64,000 bases of DNA from Merdicola sp963557785 (lineage in GTDB: Bacteria; Bacillota; Clostridia; TANB77; CAG-508): contig CAUWBF010000007.1 in assembly GCA_963557785.1 (NCBI GenBank), forward strand, positions 1 through 64,000, in the 5' to 3' direction. The notes under the pieces were generated by a model. That model saw only the letters and a list, made by a program, of their open reading frames with translations. It did not search any database and was not told the origin of the DNA. A program made the position numbers and the translations under genes. Of the stretch, positions 35,751 through 44,241 are shown piece after piece. Position 1 is the stretch's first letter; every line of letters starts with the position of its first letter.

Positions 35751-36006
35751 ACAACTTGCGAAGATATTTCCTAATAGTGTAATCGCTTTGCACACCACGT
35801 AGAATATCACCATTACAATAAGCAGTAGGAGCATCACCAATACCATCGCTACGCGCTTCTTGTCTACCAATATCAGTATATAGATTATGCCTAATAAGAT
35901 TAAACCTACCGGCAAACTCAGGAAGAGCAAGAGCTTTATGAAGCCTTTCTTCAAAAAGTTTACTAACATTGCAATCAGGTAAATAGAACAAGATTAACTT
36001 TTTCAT
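35737..36006 (-). CDS. Thioredoxin/glutaredoxin-like protein, altered active site (CNVS)
   Basis: 89 residues: MKKLILFYLPDCNVSKLFEERL gives the first strand and active-site turn with only the first cysteine kept (CNVS), followed by a helix, a second strand and DAPTAYCNGDILRGVQS, equivalent to the cis-Pro strand-turn. Its start overlaps the preceding gene's stop (ATGA-type). Third thioredoxin-like gene of the group; single-cysteine active sites occur in monothiol glutaredoxins, but function here is unknown. Confidence 0.6.
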   Translation of the reverse strand: MKKLILFYLPDCNVSKLFEERLHKALALPEFAGRFNLIRHNLYTDIGRQEARSDGIGDAPTAYCNGDILRGVQSDYTIRKYLRKLLGQS

Positions 36007-36266
36007 AGATAAACTTCATTACCTTCAACTTTAGCATCACTAAAATGACTTTTAAAACTTTCAACACTTCTACACCATAAAGGTTCAAGTCCATCAACTT
36101 TATAAATAACAGCAGGAATCCATTCACCTGTATCTGGATGTTTCATTTTAGTAATACTAATAATTATATATTCATTAGACGTTTTATTATGAATATAACG
36201 AGCACCAACTTTAAGCTTTAGCTGCTCCACCGGTTCCTTCTCCAAATCCTTTGTTTCCACGTTCAC
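36003..36266 (-). CDS. Small conserved phage protein (DUF1653-like fold possible)
   Basis: 87 residues. KVGARYIHNKTSNEYIIISI, then HPDTGEWIPAVIYKV and LWCRSVESFKSHF, is the pattern of small beta-barrel phage proteins resembling DUF1653. The ATG start overlaps the dUTPase end by 56 nt; no internal Met is available before the conserved region, so either the overlap is real or a non-ATG start is used. Confidence 0.6.
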   Translation of the reverse strand: MNVETKDLEKEPVEQLKLKVGARYIHNKTSNEYIIISITKMKHPDTGEWIPAVIYKVDGLEPLWCRSVESFKSHFSDAKVEGNEVYL

Positions 36267-36885
36267 TTTCTCCTAATTCTTCAATAGATTCAACTTCTTT
36301 CCAAGTAATTCTTTGAGCACTATTAATAATAAGTTGACAACATCTATCTTTACCATCACAATTATATGGCGGAGTATAAATTTTATCAAGAATATTAGTA
36401 GTTGTAGCTCTAACATTATTAAGTTTAAGTCTAGCATTACCAATCATACTATCAGGTAAATGCATATGTTCTCTCAACTTATCAACTATTTCAGCAAGAG
36501 TAGATACAGCATGAACTAAATCTCTAGAAGTGCGATTCTTAAAAATAATAAGAAGTTCTCCACGATAACCCCAATCAAGAGTACCAGGAGCATTAGGCAT
36601 ATAAAAGTCAGATTTAGTAAGATTACTTCTAGGGCGTAAAGACATTTCATTAGGTTCACCATTAGCATCATCTCCAATATTAAATGCTAAACCTGTATGA
36701 TAAATAAATCTATCTTTATCTACATCATATTCATAGCAAATAGGATAAATATCCATACAAGCATCACCTTCTTTACCATAAGTAGGTAGAATGGGTTGAA
36801 CCATACAACATTTCTTTACATCTACAACATCTTCACTAAGAAGTTTAATTTCTTTCAGTTTAAATACTTTTACTTCCATATACAA
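36211..36885 (-). CDS. dut: dUTPase
   Basis: 224 residues. Trimeric dUTPase motifs are visible in order: GDACMDIYP (motif 1), RPRSNLTKS (motif 2), NAPGTLDWGYRGEL (motif 3, with the catalytic Asp), DRCCQLI (motif 4) and ERGNKGFGEGTGG (motif 5, P-loop-like). An insert of about 50 residues sits between motifs 3 and 4, making it longer than usual (about 150). It hydrolyses dUTP to dUMP, supplying ThyX and limiting uracil in DNA. MYMEVKVF has two candidate Met starts two residues apart. Confidence 0.9.
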   Translation of the reverse strand: MYMEVKVFKLKEIKLLSEDVVDVKKCCMVQPILPTYGKEGDACMDIYPICYEYDVDKDRFIYHTGLAFNIGDDANGEPNEMSLRPRSNLTKSDFYMPNAPGTLDWGYRGELLIIFKNRTSRDLVHAVSTLAEIVDKLREHMHLPDSMIGNARLKLNNVRATTTNILDKIYTPPYNCDGKDRCCQLIINSAQRITWKEVESIEELGESERGNKGFGEGTGGAAKA

Positions 36886-36898
36886 TTAAATTATTAAA

Positions 36899-37960
36899 TT
36901 AAAGAGCTTCTGCAAGTGCAAAAGCATTTTCTATTTTTCTTGATTTATCACCATAACAAATACTATCAAATCGCTTAGTACCTTCAATATTATCTATATT
37001 AGAATAATATCCACTAATAGCATTAACTGCACCCCAAGCTGTACCAAGAATATCTCTTTGACCTGGACCATCAAAATAATAACTATAAGTGTCAGAAATA
37101 ACATTCATTTTTCTACTACTTATTTTACTATCAGTTAAAGCTAAACCACTACGATAAGCAATATCTTTAATAGTATGTCCTGTATCTTTTAGACGTTGAA
37201 TTTCATCACTAGTAAGAAGATTTTCTCCAATAAATTGAATTACATCTTCATCAGTAACTTTAATATTAGCAAGTAAATTACAATATTGACCAAATTCTTC
37301 AGATTTAATTTTACTAATTCCAAGTATTTCTTGTGCAACAGAAATCTTATTATGAACACTAGTTGTATGTCGAAAACTAACATAATTACTACTAGTACGA
37401 ATAGCAGCATTAAGAGTATTTTGACAAATAACTCTAATAGGAGTAAATAAAATTTTAACTCCACCACTACCATCATGAGTATTAGTAAATACTAGATAAT
37501 TTTCAACAGGGTCACCTTTAACAAGAATATTATTAGGAAGTTTAGCACTTACAAATATTCTTTCACCATTTCCCCAAAATCCAGCAGTTTGCCAAATAGC
37601 AGAATTTTTACCAATAGCGTCATCAAAGAAATTAAAAGCATCATTGTTTTGTACAATAGTATATTTACTTTTAACAACACCTAAAGGAATATTGTAATCA
37701 GTACGATAGGTAGCAAAGGCGTTATCACACTTACGATAAATGTCAGTACCAAAAACATGAGCGCCTTCTTTTTGTTCTTTAATAATTCGGTCAAGTTCTT
37801 CATCAGTTCCAGTAAGTTTAATAGGCATTTTACCAACTAGTTCACATTTAGCTACATTAAAATTAAGTCCAGCTTTAAGCATAACTTCTTTAGCAGTAGC
37901 ACAATCTGATACATCAATAGCACCAGAATAAGCCCAAGGTTTACCTTTTACTTTATACAT
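36899..37960 (-). CDS. DUF932 (phage/plasmid-like) protein
   Basis: 353 residues. The pattern TDYNIPLGVVKSKYTIVQNNDAFNFFDD, then TAGFWGNGERIFVSAKLP and FTPIRVICQNTLNAAI with the downstream FRHTTSVHNKI, is the DUF932/TIGR03299 family common on phages and plasmids. Its molecular function is not established; it often sits near recombination genes. Located 13 nt upstream of the dUTPase gene in the operon sense. Confidence 0.8.
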   Translation of the reverse strand: MYKVKGKPWAYSGAIDVSDCATAKEVMLKAGLNFNVAKCELVGKMPIKLTGTDEELDRIIKEQKEGAHVFGTDIYRKCDNAFATYRTDYNIPLGVVKSKYTIVQNNDAFNFFDDAIGKNSAIWQTAGFWGNGERIFVSAKLPNNILVKGDPVENYLVFTNTHDGSGGVKILFTPIRVICQNTLNAAIRTSSNYVSFRHTTSVHNKISVAQEILGISKIKSEEFGQYCNLLANIKVTDEDVIQFIGENLLTSDEIQRLKDTGHTIKDIAYRSGLALTDSKISSRKMNVISDTYSYYFDGPGQRDILGTAWGAVNAISGYYSNIDNIEGTKRFDSICYGDKSRKIENAFALAEAL

Positions 37961-37961
37961 A

Positions 37962-38081
37962 TTATTTATGACTTATACGTAACATAACACTTTCAATATC
38001 TCTAACAGCTTGGTCTTCATTAACACCATAAGTATCCATATACCATTTCATTAATTCTTTTACTTTTTCTTCTAGTTCCAT
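37962..38081 (-). CDS. Small protein (39 aa)
   Basis: Start ATG at 38079-38081: MELEEKVKELMKWYMDTYGVNEDQAVRDI and a short end. A longer frame reaching 38189 would only translate the repeat pair and is rejected. Helical, amphipathic, acidic; it ends 2 nt before the DUF932 start. Function unknown. Confidence 0.6.
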   Translation of the reverse strand: MELEEKVKELMKWYMDTYGVNEDQAVRDIESVMLRISHK

Positions 38082-38104
38082 AATTAACAAGATTAGTAGT
38101 GTTG

Positions 38105-38148
38105 ACTCCCCGTGGAGGATGAACTTAATTCTGGCCTCTACGGGGAGT
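38105..38148. repeat. Dispersed repeat, intergenic inverted pair B (copies 14 and 15)
   Basis: ACTCCCCGTGGAGGATG (38105-38121) faces CCTCTACGGGGAGT (38135-38148). They can pair over 14 bp with one G-U and a 16-nt loop, the most compact pair in the window. Located between the 39-aa gene and the Gp157 gene. Confidence 0.85.
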
Positions 38149-38157
38149 ATAACCAAA

Positions 38158-38937
38158 TTATTTAATAATAAGACTAGTATTTTCAACAAGTTTAGCTATA
38201 CTAATATCTCTACCATCATTAAGAATATTCTTCATAGTAGTTTTATTAACACTACTACTTCTAGTCATTTCATGTTGATGATTAAAGAAAGTATTAAGTA
38301 AATCAAAATTAATTTTATTAGCTAAATCACCAATAGGTTTTTCAATTTCAAATTTAACTTTAATACAATCTAAATCATCAAGCGTAAAATAACCTCCAGT
38401 TTCTTCTCTAAGTCTAGCAGATTGTTCAGGATATCTTTCAGTAAATTTATCATTAATTTGTTCAAGAAGAATATCTCTACTAAATGAGAAATTACTATCA
38501 ATCATATCATTATCCCAAAGAGATTGTAAATGTTCAAGAACTAAATCAATAAATATTTGATTAAGATTTTCATCAATCTCAACACATTTACTATTCTTAG
38601 TATAGAGTTTACTATCAACTAAATTAACAACTTTATTACCAGACTTACCTAAATCTCCATAAGCAATAACAGCATCAAGCATAACTCCTTTAAGTCTTTC
38701 AGCATTGTTTTCTTTAGTTTTACGAAGAACAGCTAATCGTTGCTCTTCCTTTTTACAAGATTCAGCTTCAAGATTAAACATAGTATATGCTTTACGGTAA
38801 CTATCAAGTTTAGATTTAAGATTATCTTGTGTAATAGCAAGACGTTCTTCAAGTTCAGGAGTTAATTCACCTCCATTTTCTTCTAACTCAAGAAATATAT
38901 CCTCAAGTTCAGTAGTAATATTATAAATACTTGCCAT
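38158..38937 (-). CDS. Siphovirus Gp157-family protein
   Basis: 259 residues. The N-terminal 110 residues match the Gp157 pattern: YNITTELEDIFLELEENGGELTPELEE, then a coiled coil with SYRKAYTMFNLEAESCKKEEQRLAVLRKTKENNAERLK and VMLDAV. Members are linked to phage recombination/replication operons, with reported phage resistance phenotypes in streptococci. The C-terminal half (140-259) is not typical for the family and has no recognised domain. Stop and start overlap with the next gene at 38937. Confidence 0.75.
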   Translation of the reverse strand: MASIYNITTELEDIFLELEENGGELTPELEERLAITQDNLKSKLDSYRKAYTMFNLEAESCKKEEQRLAVLRKTKENNAERLKGVMLDAVIAYGDLGKSGNKVVNLVDSKLYTKNSKCVEIDENLNQIFIDLVLEHLQSLWDNDMIDSNFSFSRDILLEQINDKFTERYPEQSARLREETGGYFTLDDLDCIKVKFEIEKPIGDLANKINFDLLNTFFNHQHEMTRSSSVNKTTMKNILNDGRDISIAKLVENTSLIIK

Positions 38938-39188
38938 TATTTTCTACGTTTAGATACATTATAAGCAGAACGATAATAAGGATTTAAATAACCAAATAAA
39001 TGAGTATAATCACTAGCAGTCATTTTATCAGTATTAGTTCTATATTTATAACTAGCTTTAATATATTTTTTCCATAGTTTTTTACTTAAACCAAGATTAC
39101 CAACAAATCCACCATTTTCAAATACAATAGCTTCTGTATTTTTAGTAGTTCTAAAACGGTTATTAAAATCATAAAATCTTCTTCCCAT
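38937..39188 (-). CDS. Small basic protein of unknown function
   Basis: 83 residues, rich in Lys, Arg, Tyr and Asn (starts MGRRFYDFNNRFRTTKN, ends SKRRK). No motif recognised. It shares a 1-nt stop/start overlap with the Gp157 gene. High net charge suggests nucleic acid or acidic partner binding, which is inference. Confidence 0.6.
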   Translation of the reverse strand: MGRRFYDFNNRFRTTKNTEAIVFENGGFVGNLGLSKKLWKKYIKASYKYRTNTDKMTASDYTHLFGYLNPYYRSAYNVSKRRK

Positions 39189-39215
39189 AACTTTAATATT
39201 TAAATAGTTAATAAT

Positions 39216-39497
39216 TTATTTATTATTTCTCATTTCTTCATCTTTAACTACTTTAAGAACAACAATATTACATAAAAGACCATGACAAAAATAGTTATTA
39301 AATACACAATTAGGACAAGCCTCAATATGTTTATTTTTAATATATTTACATAGAAATGTTACTTCTTTATCATCTTTAATTCCAATTGTAGTATAAAGAA
39401 ATTCTTCACCGGGATTTAACTCATCAGTAAAATAAATACCACTATAATCTTCAATATGAAAATGTTTAAGTTTATCAATCTCTGAAATCATATCCAA
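39216..39497 (-). CDS. Small cysteine-containing protein
   Basis: 93 residues. The C-terminal half has CKYIKNKHIEACPNCVFNN followed by CHGLLC, a CxxC plus CxxxxC arrangement that could bind zinc or an Fe-S cluster. The start overlaps the ThyX stop region by 23 nt; an internal Met at residue 3 would change little. No family recognised. Confidence 0.6.
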   Translation of the reverse strand: MDMISEIDKLKHFHIEDYSGIYFTDELNPGEEFLYTTIGIKDDKEVTFLCKYIKNKHIEACPNCVFNNYFCHGLLCNIVVLKVVKDEEMRNNK

Positions 39498-40320
39498 GTT
39501 CCATTAAATTATTTCTAATCATACCAGCTATAATAATACAATTAGGATGAGGAGTACCAGTAGTACCATAATAACGTAAATCAATAATATGGCGCCATTC
39601 TCTTACGGAATATGTATAAATACATCTAGTAGCAGTATCAAGAGGAAGTTTACCACGAGCATCTTGACGATGAATTTTATATTTATCTACAAGAATTTTA
39701 TATTCTTCAAAATCTCTTTTACATCCATTAAGATAAATATTCATAGCTTCATCTAAATCAGCATTATTATCATTATTAAATAATTCAGCTTCTTCTTTGC
39801 TTATCCAATGAGGTCTACAAATACTTCCATCTTCATAAACATATCTAGTTGATTTTTCAGCAATACTATTAGGACTAACGCGGTTTAATTCACGAGAAGT
39901 ACTAATTTGTGTATCAATACAAAAAGTATATCTCATCATATGAAATCCTATTTCAGTATTACGAAAATCTTCAATAGGAACAATATATTTAGATAGATAA
40001 CCAAATTGTGTTTTATGGTCTAAAACCCAATTACCATTAACAGTTATATAATAAACATGTTTTTCATAATGATAACTAAAACCAATAGTATTAGCATAAT
40101 TAATAATAATAGTTTCTAAAGTTTTATCACTATCATTAGCTATTATATAATAAGTTCCATGACGAAACATACTCCAATGTTCATCATTAATAAGTCGTTT
40201 AATAGTAGCTTCATCATTACCTGTTTCTCTACCATAACAAACTCTTGCGCATCTAGCAACATGAGCTTTAGAATCATCTCCTTGTTGCCAAAGTTCAACT
40301 TTAGGTTCAATTATTTTCAT
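39475..40320 (-). CDS. thyX: Flavin-dependent thymidylate synthase ThyX
   Basis: 281 residues. The ThyX signature is visible around residues 139-160 as STSRELNRVSPNSIAEKSTRY, which replaces the usual RHRxxSxNExSxRY; the second conserved part RQDARGKLPLDTATRCIYTYSVREWRHIIDLR, and an early HWSMFRHGTYYI, also fit. It makes dTMP from dUMP using FAD and folate, next in the pathway to the dUTPase. The motif is unusual in having SRELNRVS for the RHRxxS part. Overlaps the next gene by 14 nt. Confidence 0.85.
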   Translation of the reverse strand: MKIIEPKVELWQQGDDSKAHVARCARVCYGRETGNDEATIKRLINDEHWSMFRHGTYYIIANDSDKTLETIIINYANTIGFSYHYEKHVYYITVNGNWVLDHKTQFGYLSKYIVPIEDFRNTEIGFHMMRYTFCIDTQISTSRELNRVSPNSIAEKSTRYVYEDGSICRPHWISKEEAELFNNDNNADLDEAMNIYLNGCKRDFEEYKILVDKYKIHRQDARGKLPLDTATRCIYTYSVREWRHIIDLRYYGTTGTPHPNCIIIAGMIRNNLMELGYDFRD

Positions 40321-40690
40321 CTTCTTGATTATTATAAAAATCTTTAATTACATTTCCAAATATACTATAAAAATGTTCTTTAGGTATAATATTAATAGGC
40401 TGTATAGAATCAAGTTCTTTAAAAAACTCTTTAAGACCTTTATTTCTAATCCATAAAGTATCATAAGTAGCAGTTATATAATTATCTTTATCCATGTCAC
40501 AAGCTATAAAGCAAGTTTCACTATCAAGCTTATCTATACATTCTTTACATACAATAGCCTCAGCTATTTGTTTACTCTTACTAGCATCTTCTTCAACAGA
40601 ATTTCCAAGTGGAGTATAACCAATAACTTTACCACAACATATACAAACTCTAGCAAGAGCATTTATACCAAAAATAGGATGTAATTTCAT
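40307..40690 (-). CDS. Zinc-ribbon-like small protein
   Basis: 127 residues with CICCGKVIGY (residues 16-25) and VCKECIDKL (about 48-56), two CxxC knuckles typical of a zinc ribbon; the rest is mixed alpha/beta. Overlaps ThyX by 14 nt and the kinase by 4 nt, so it is translated with them. Function unknown. Confidence 0.65.
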   Translation of the reverse strand: MKLHPIFGINALARVCICCGKVIGYTPLGNSVEEDASKSKQIAEAIVCKECIDKLDSETCFIACDMDKDNYITATYDTLWIRNKGLKEFFKELDSIQPINIIPKEHFYSIFGNVIKDFYNNQEDENN

Positions 40691-41406
40691 ACCATATAAT
40701 CAGTTACAAATTTAAGAACTTTATAGAAAAGACCAACAAGAGTACCAGTATTATCAATAACATAATCATCATCACAAATTTTTATTTGTTCACTTTCATG
40801 ATTATCATTATTAACTCTTCTATCTACTCTTATTATTTTTCCACCACATACTTTAATAACATTACATTCATTATCAAATCTAGCATCAGCAATAATACAT
40901 TGACCTAGTTTATTTCTAATATCAAATGCTTTATTAATAGTATAATGAACAAAAGCATTATGCCAAAAATGATTTCTAATAACATTAGTTCCATAATATT
41001 GAAGAAGAGCTCTAATTTTAATAGAAACATTATTATTTAAAAGAAGAAGTGTAGATAAATTATCATATTCTAATACAGTATTAATAACATAGTCTATATT
41101 TTTAATATTAGTAGAAACAATACCAGTCTTAAAATTATAATAATAATTTTCTTTAATTTCTTGTTTATCTAGAAGTTTACGGTCAATACCACAAAATTCA
41201 GATATATCATCTTTAAGTTTATCAGCAAAATGAATAATTATTTCATCATTTTCAACAAACCCATTTTTATGATAAAGAAGCCAAGTATCATAATTAGCTT
41301 TCATAATACCATCATGAAGGATATAACTAATCATAGAAGCAACTGTATCTTTACCATTTCCTTTAAATCCTTTAATACCAACAATAGTAACTTTATTAAT
41401 ACTCAT
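40687..41406 (-). CDS. Deoxynucleoside monophosphate kinase-like P-loop protein
   Basis: 239 residues from the ATG at 41406; an upstream in-frame ATG at 41496 would add a non-conserved stretch and is rejected. It starts MSINKVTIVGIKGFKGNGKDTVA with a P-loop GFKGNGKDT, as in phage dNMP kinases (T4 gene 1 type). ADARFDNECNVIKVCGGKIIRVDR near residue 165 is the typical strand before the LID region. It would phosphorylate dNMPs produced by ThyX and host DNA breakdown. First gene after stem-loop module copy 3. Confidence 0.75.
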   Translation of the reverse strand: MSINKVTIVGIKGFKGNGKDTVASMISYILHDGIMKANYDTWLLYHKNGFVENDEIIIHFADKLKDDISEFCGIDRKLLDKQEIKENYYYNFKTGIVSTNIKNIDYVINTVLEYDNLSTLLLLNNNVSIKIRALLQYYGTNVIRNHFWHNAFVHYTINKAFDIRNKLGQCIIADARFDNECNVIKVCGGKIIRVDRRVNNDNHESEQIKICDDDYVIDNTGTLVGLFYKVLKFVTDYMV

Positions 41407-41640
41407 AATAATTTGTTTTTGTTTATCAAGACAAATATAAAAATATAATAGGAATTTACTAGTAATAATGATGCTGAATTTAATGTTAAATATCATAGTG
41501 AGAATGACGCATTTTAAGGGTCAACATGACACGCAAATCTTATCGTGATAGATTAATCATTTAGATATATAAAATCGAATACAGGCAAAAAGAATCATGT
41601 CTACGAGCGTGTTCTGTATAGTTTTAGACCTCTAACAAAA
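41407..41640 (-). promoter_or_regulatory. Stem-loop module region (copy 3)
   Basis: Gene-free. The conserved TCGTGATAGATTAATCA is at 41543-41559. Downstream (in + direction) GGCAAAAAGAATCATGTCTACGA matches the equivalent part of copies 2 and 4. The long-arm pairing is weaker here; ATACAG (41580-41585) and CTGTAT (about 41613-41618) can pair instead. Likely promoter/leader for the kinase operon. Confidence 0.5.
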
Positions 41641-41645
41641 TAGAA

Positions 41646-41677
41646 AAGCCTAGCACACTATATTATGTACTAGGCTT
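41646..41677 (-). terminator. Leftward terminator hairpin
   Basis: AAGCCTAG (41646-41653) pairs with CTAGGCTT (41670-41677), followed leftward by TTCTATTTTG. It lies 5 nt after the stop of the gene at 41682. Confidence 0.75.
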
Positions 41678-41681
41678 CACC

Positions 41682-42065
41682 TTATTCAATATCTATATGA
41701 TAAATAATACAAAAATCATTACGTTCTTCTACAAATTTAACATTAATATTAAAATCATCTTTAGACACAACAAAAGCATTACGCAATCTTGTATCGAGAA
41801 GTCTAATAACTCTATTAGGAATATATAACTTAAATCCAGTATTAGCATCTCGAATAATAGGAACACTATTATTAATTCTATTATCATTATACAAAATCAC
41901 ATAAAGTTCATTACTTTTAGTTATATCATTATATCTAACAGCAAAATTATAACTTTTAGCATCATAATCAGTAAATAGAATAATAGATTTATAATAACAA
42001 CTAAAATAAGATTTAGTTCTATCAAAATTATTATTCTTAATTACATTATAATCTAGTATCTCCAT
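41682..42065 (-). CDS. Protein of unknown function downstream of ligase
   Basis: 127 residues, beta-rich with many Asn, Asp and Tyr (starts MEILDYNVIKNNNFDRTKSY). No motif recognised. It overlaps the ligase stop by 20 nt and precedes a terminator, so it is the last gene of the ligase/primase unit. Confidence 0.6.
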   Translation of the reverse strand: MEILDYNVIKNNNFDRTKSYFSCYYKSIILFTDYDAKSYNFAVRYNDITKSNELYVILYNDNRINNSVPIIRDANTGFKLYIPNRVIRLLDTRLRNAFVVSKDDFNINVKFVEERNDFCIIYHIDIE

Positions 42066-43272
42066 TTATAACAACATTTTTAATATGAGATGGAACTCTA
42101 GCAACGCCACTTCGTTCACCATAATCTATATGAACAGTTCTACCAATATAAGATTGAGAATCGAATAAAACTTCCTGTTGAACAATATGACTAGTACTTA
42201 AACGAGTTTCAAACTTTTCATTATTAATATCATTTTTACAAAGAAGAATAGGTAAATCACGTTTCTTTTCTTTATAAATATCAAGAATTATAAAATCTCC
42301 TTCAGTAGCATCTTTAAACTTCTCCATATAATTAGCTCTACGTCTACCATATTGATAATCAGTTTCAGCATTACGAAGTATAAGACCTTCAAATCCTAAA
42401 TTAATAAAATGATTTCTAGCGTCAATAGCTTCATTATCATTAGTAATATATCCACTAGGAAGAATAATTAATTGTTCTTTATTATTATAATGTTCTTTAA
42501 TATTATTAAAGCGAGTAGGCATTTTAATATGATAACGATATGTATTTCTATGAGTTTGATTACCTTCCATCATAATATCATAACACCAAAACTGAAGAAG
42601 TTTATTTTCAACACAATTAGCATCTTTAACAAAATGATTAATTTGATTAATAGTATAACCCGGAAGATAAACTTCACCATCAAGTGCTGCAAATCCATTA
42701 ATCATATCGTCGATAATATTTGTATTAATAGTAGCAAGCAGATAATCTTCAAGATAGCCAAGAGTATGCCAAATAAGACCTTCACGACTTTGGAAACGAA
42801 GCCTAACAGGTTTAAACATATCATTTTGAGTATAAGCAGTAACAATACAACGAAGACCATTAATCTTATACTGACCATACATACAACTGACTTTTTTCCA
42901 AACATTACCACTATACGTTTTAGCAAGCATTGGAAGTAGAAGATTAGTATTTCCATTACTAAGGTCTTTAGGCAGATAAGTATTTAGAAAATTAAATAGA
43001 GTATCATTATCTCCATCCTCCACGGGGGGTAAACCCTGCATATCACAAAGTTCATCAAGATATGTATATCCTTTTTTAATCTTATCGTTATATCTACTCT
43101 CAAGTTCTTTTTGACCATCTTTTTGAGTAACAGCATAAACTTCTTTACGAATATTACCTCGAACAAGACCATAAAAAACAGTGATACTATTAGTACCACT
43201 GTCAAGTTCAGCCCACCAAACAGTAGGCACACCATTGTTATTTCTACGATAAAGTTTATTCATTATGTTCAC
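42046..43272 (-). CDS. ATP-dependent DNA ligase
   Basis: 408 residues. Nucleotidyltransferase motifs: motif I QYKINGLR near residue 133-140 with Lys as adenylated residue (KING in place of KxDG), motif III LDGEVYL near 205, motif IV GFEGLILR near 307, motif V NYMEKFK near 328; an OB-fold domain completes the C-terminus (GRTVHIDYGERSGVARVP). The N-terminal 70 residues (VPTVWWAELDSGTNSITVFYGLVRG) resemble a WGR-type domain. Repeat copy 16 lies in frame at the junction (GLPPVEDGD, near residue 82). Seals nicks during replication and repair. Confidence 0.85.
   Translation of the reverse strand: MNIMNKLYRRNNNGVPTVWWAELDSGTNSITVFYGLVRGNIRKEVYAVTQKDGQKELESRYNDKIKKGYTYLDELCDMQGLPPVEDGDNDTLFNFLNTYLPKDLSNGNTNLLLPMLAKTYSGNVWKKVSCMYGQYKINGLRCIVTAYTQNDMFKPVRLRFQSREGLIWHTLGYLEDYLLATINTNIIDDMINGFAALDGEVYLPGYTINQINHFVKDANCVENKLLQFWCYDIMMEGNQTHRNTYRYHIKMPTRFNNIKEHYNNKEQLIILPSGYITNDNEAIDARNHFINLGFEGLILRNAETDYQYGRRRANYMEKFKDATEGDFIILDIYKEKKRDLPILLCKNDINNEKFETRLSTSHIVQQEVLFDSQSYIGRTVHIDYGERSGVARVPSHIKNVVINGDTRL
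43014..43030 (+). repeat. Dispersed repeat, coding copy 16
   Basis: Core on the + strand, so inverted relative to the ligase gene; read as GLPPVEDGD between the N-terminal and adenylation domains of the ligase. Confidence 0.85.
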
Positions 43273-43816
43273 TTATTTTTAAACCATTAAATGCAAAACT
43301 AACAGCTTTACCACCTAGAAGTTTAGCTTTACGCTGAGCAATCGTTTCCTTTTTAGGCTTAATAGCCTTTGCAATACCGGTGCTAACATCAATGGGTTTA
43401 CCTGTAAAGACATCTTTTGATTGATTAACTCTGCTAGCACTTCTAGTGCGTTTCCTTGGTTCTTTACTATAATATCGTACTGGGTTTCTTCTCTCGAAAT
43501 CAAGATTTTTTTCATGTATATCAATAATTCTTTTAATAATACTATTACGATAATCAATATAACTTTGAGCTTTTTCTGGATGATGTTCTAGAACAAGATA
43601 AAGTTTATCAAGAATATATTCAATACTAGAAAGAGTAATACGATAACCATAATTAATAGTTTGTCTAGGACGAGAACCATCAGGATAAATAATAGTACAA
43701 TCTAAATCTTTAATATAAGATTCAATTGCATCAGCCATTGTAGATTTATCAATAACATAATTAATATATCTAATATCTCTATCATCTAGCTTTTCTTCAT
43801 ATCCTTTTATTATCAT
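43256..43816 (-). CDS. Protein of unknown function, basic C-terminus
   Basis: 186 residues: a helical N-terminal region (1-105) and a Lys/Arg/Ser-rich linker (about 115-165, SKEPRKRTRSASRVNQSK) before a short GGKAVSFAFNGLKI end. Overlaps ligase by 17 nt and the next gene by 4 nt. Basic tail suggests DNA binding; not recognised. Confidence 0.6.
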   Translation of the reverse strand: MIIKGYEEKLDDRDIRYINYVIDKSTMADAIESYIKDLDCTIIYPDGSRPRQTINYGYRITLSSIEYILDKLYLVLEHHPEKAQSYIDYRNSIIKRIIDIHEKNLDFERRNPVRYYSKEPRKRTRSASRVNQSKDVFTGKPIDVSTGIAKAIKPKKETIAQRKAKLLGGKAVSFAFNGLKISEHNE

Positions 43817-44241
43817 AGATTTTCTTTCTTACATTTATAAATAATAATACGAGTTGGTTTACCTATAAGACAATGATTATATTTAAACCATTCAATAATA
43901 TCAAATGTAGGATAAGTTTTAGCTATTCCTTCAACAAGAGCATAACCTTCTTGATAATTAAAATTACTATGAACAGTTCCACCATTATCAGTATCAAGTA
44001 AGCTAAACTTTTTGATATATTCAACGTCATCATTAGAAGATAGATTAATTTCTCCATAACAATAAATATCTTTTTTATCAATACGTTTATTATCTATATC
44101 AAGATATTCAAATTTATCAAGATTTTGTTCATCCTCTTCAGTAATTGGACGCATAACCGTATATGTAACACCAGCTAAACTTTTAGTATGGCAAAGTATT
44201 ACTTTCTTCCGTATCCCAAGTAAATTCAGTTTCTTCTCCAT
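43813..44241 (-). CDS. Protein of unknown function
   Basis: 142 residues if started at 44241, overlapping the primase end by 59 nt; an alternative ATG at 44154 (MRPITEEDEQ) would remove the overlap and give 113 residues. The region KVILCHTKSLAGVTYTVMRPI is strand-like and could be genuine, so the start is undecided. Acidic middle and a KPTRIIIYKCKK end. No family recognised. Confidence 0.55.
   Translation of the reverse strand: MEKKLNLLGIRKKVILCHTKSLAGVTYTVMRPITEEDEQNLDKFEYLDIDNKRIDKKDIYCYGEINLSSNDDVEYIKKFSLLDTDNGGTVHSNFNYQEGYALVEGIAKTYPTFDIIEWFKYNHCLIGKPTRIIIYKCKKENL

Noticed and set aside
37962..38189. Longer version (75 aa) of the small protein upstream of DUF932
   Set aside because: The extra N-terminal part is the translation of the dispersed repeat pair; the internal ATG at 38081 gives a clean short protein.
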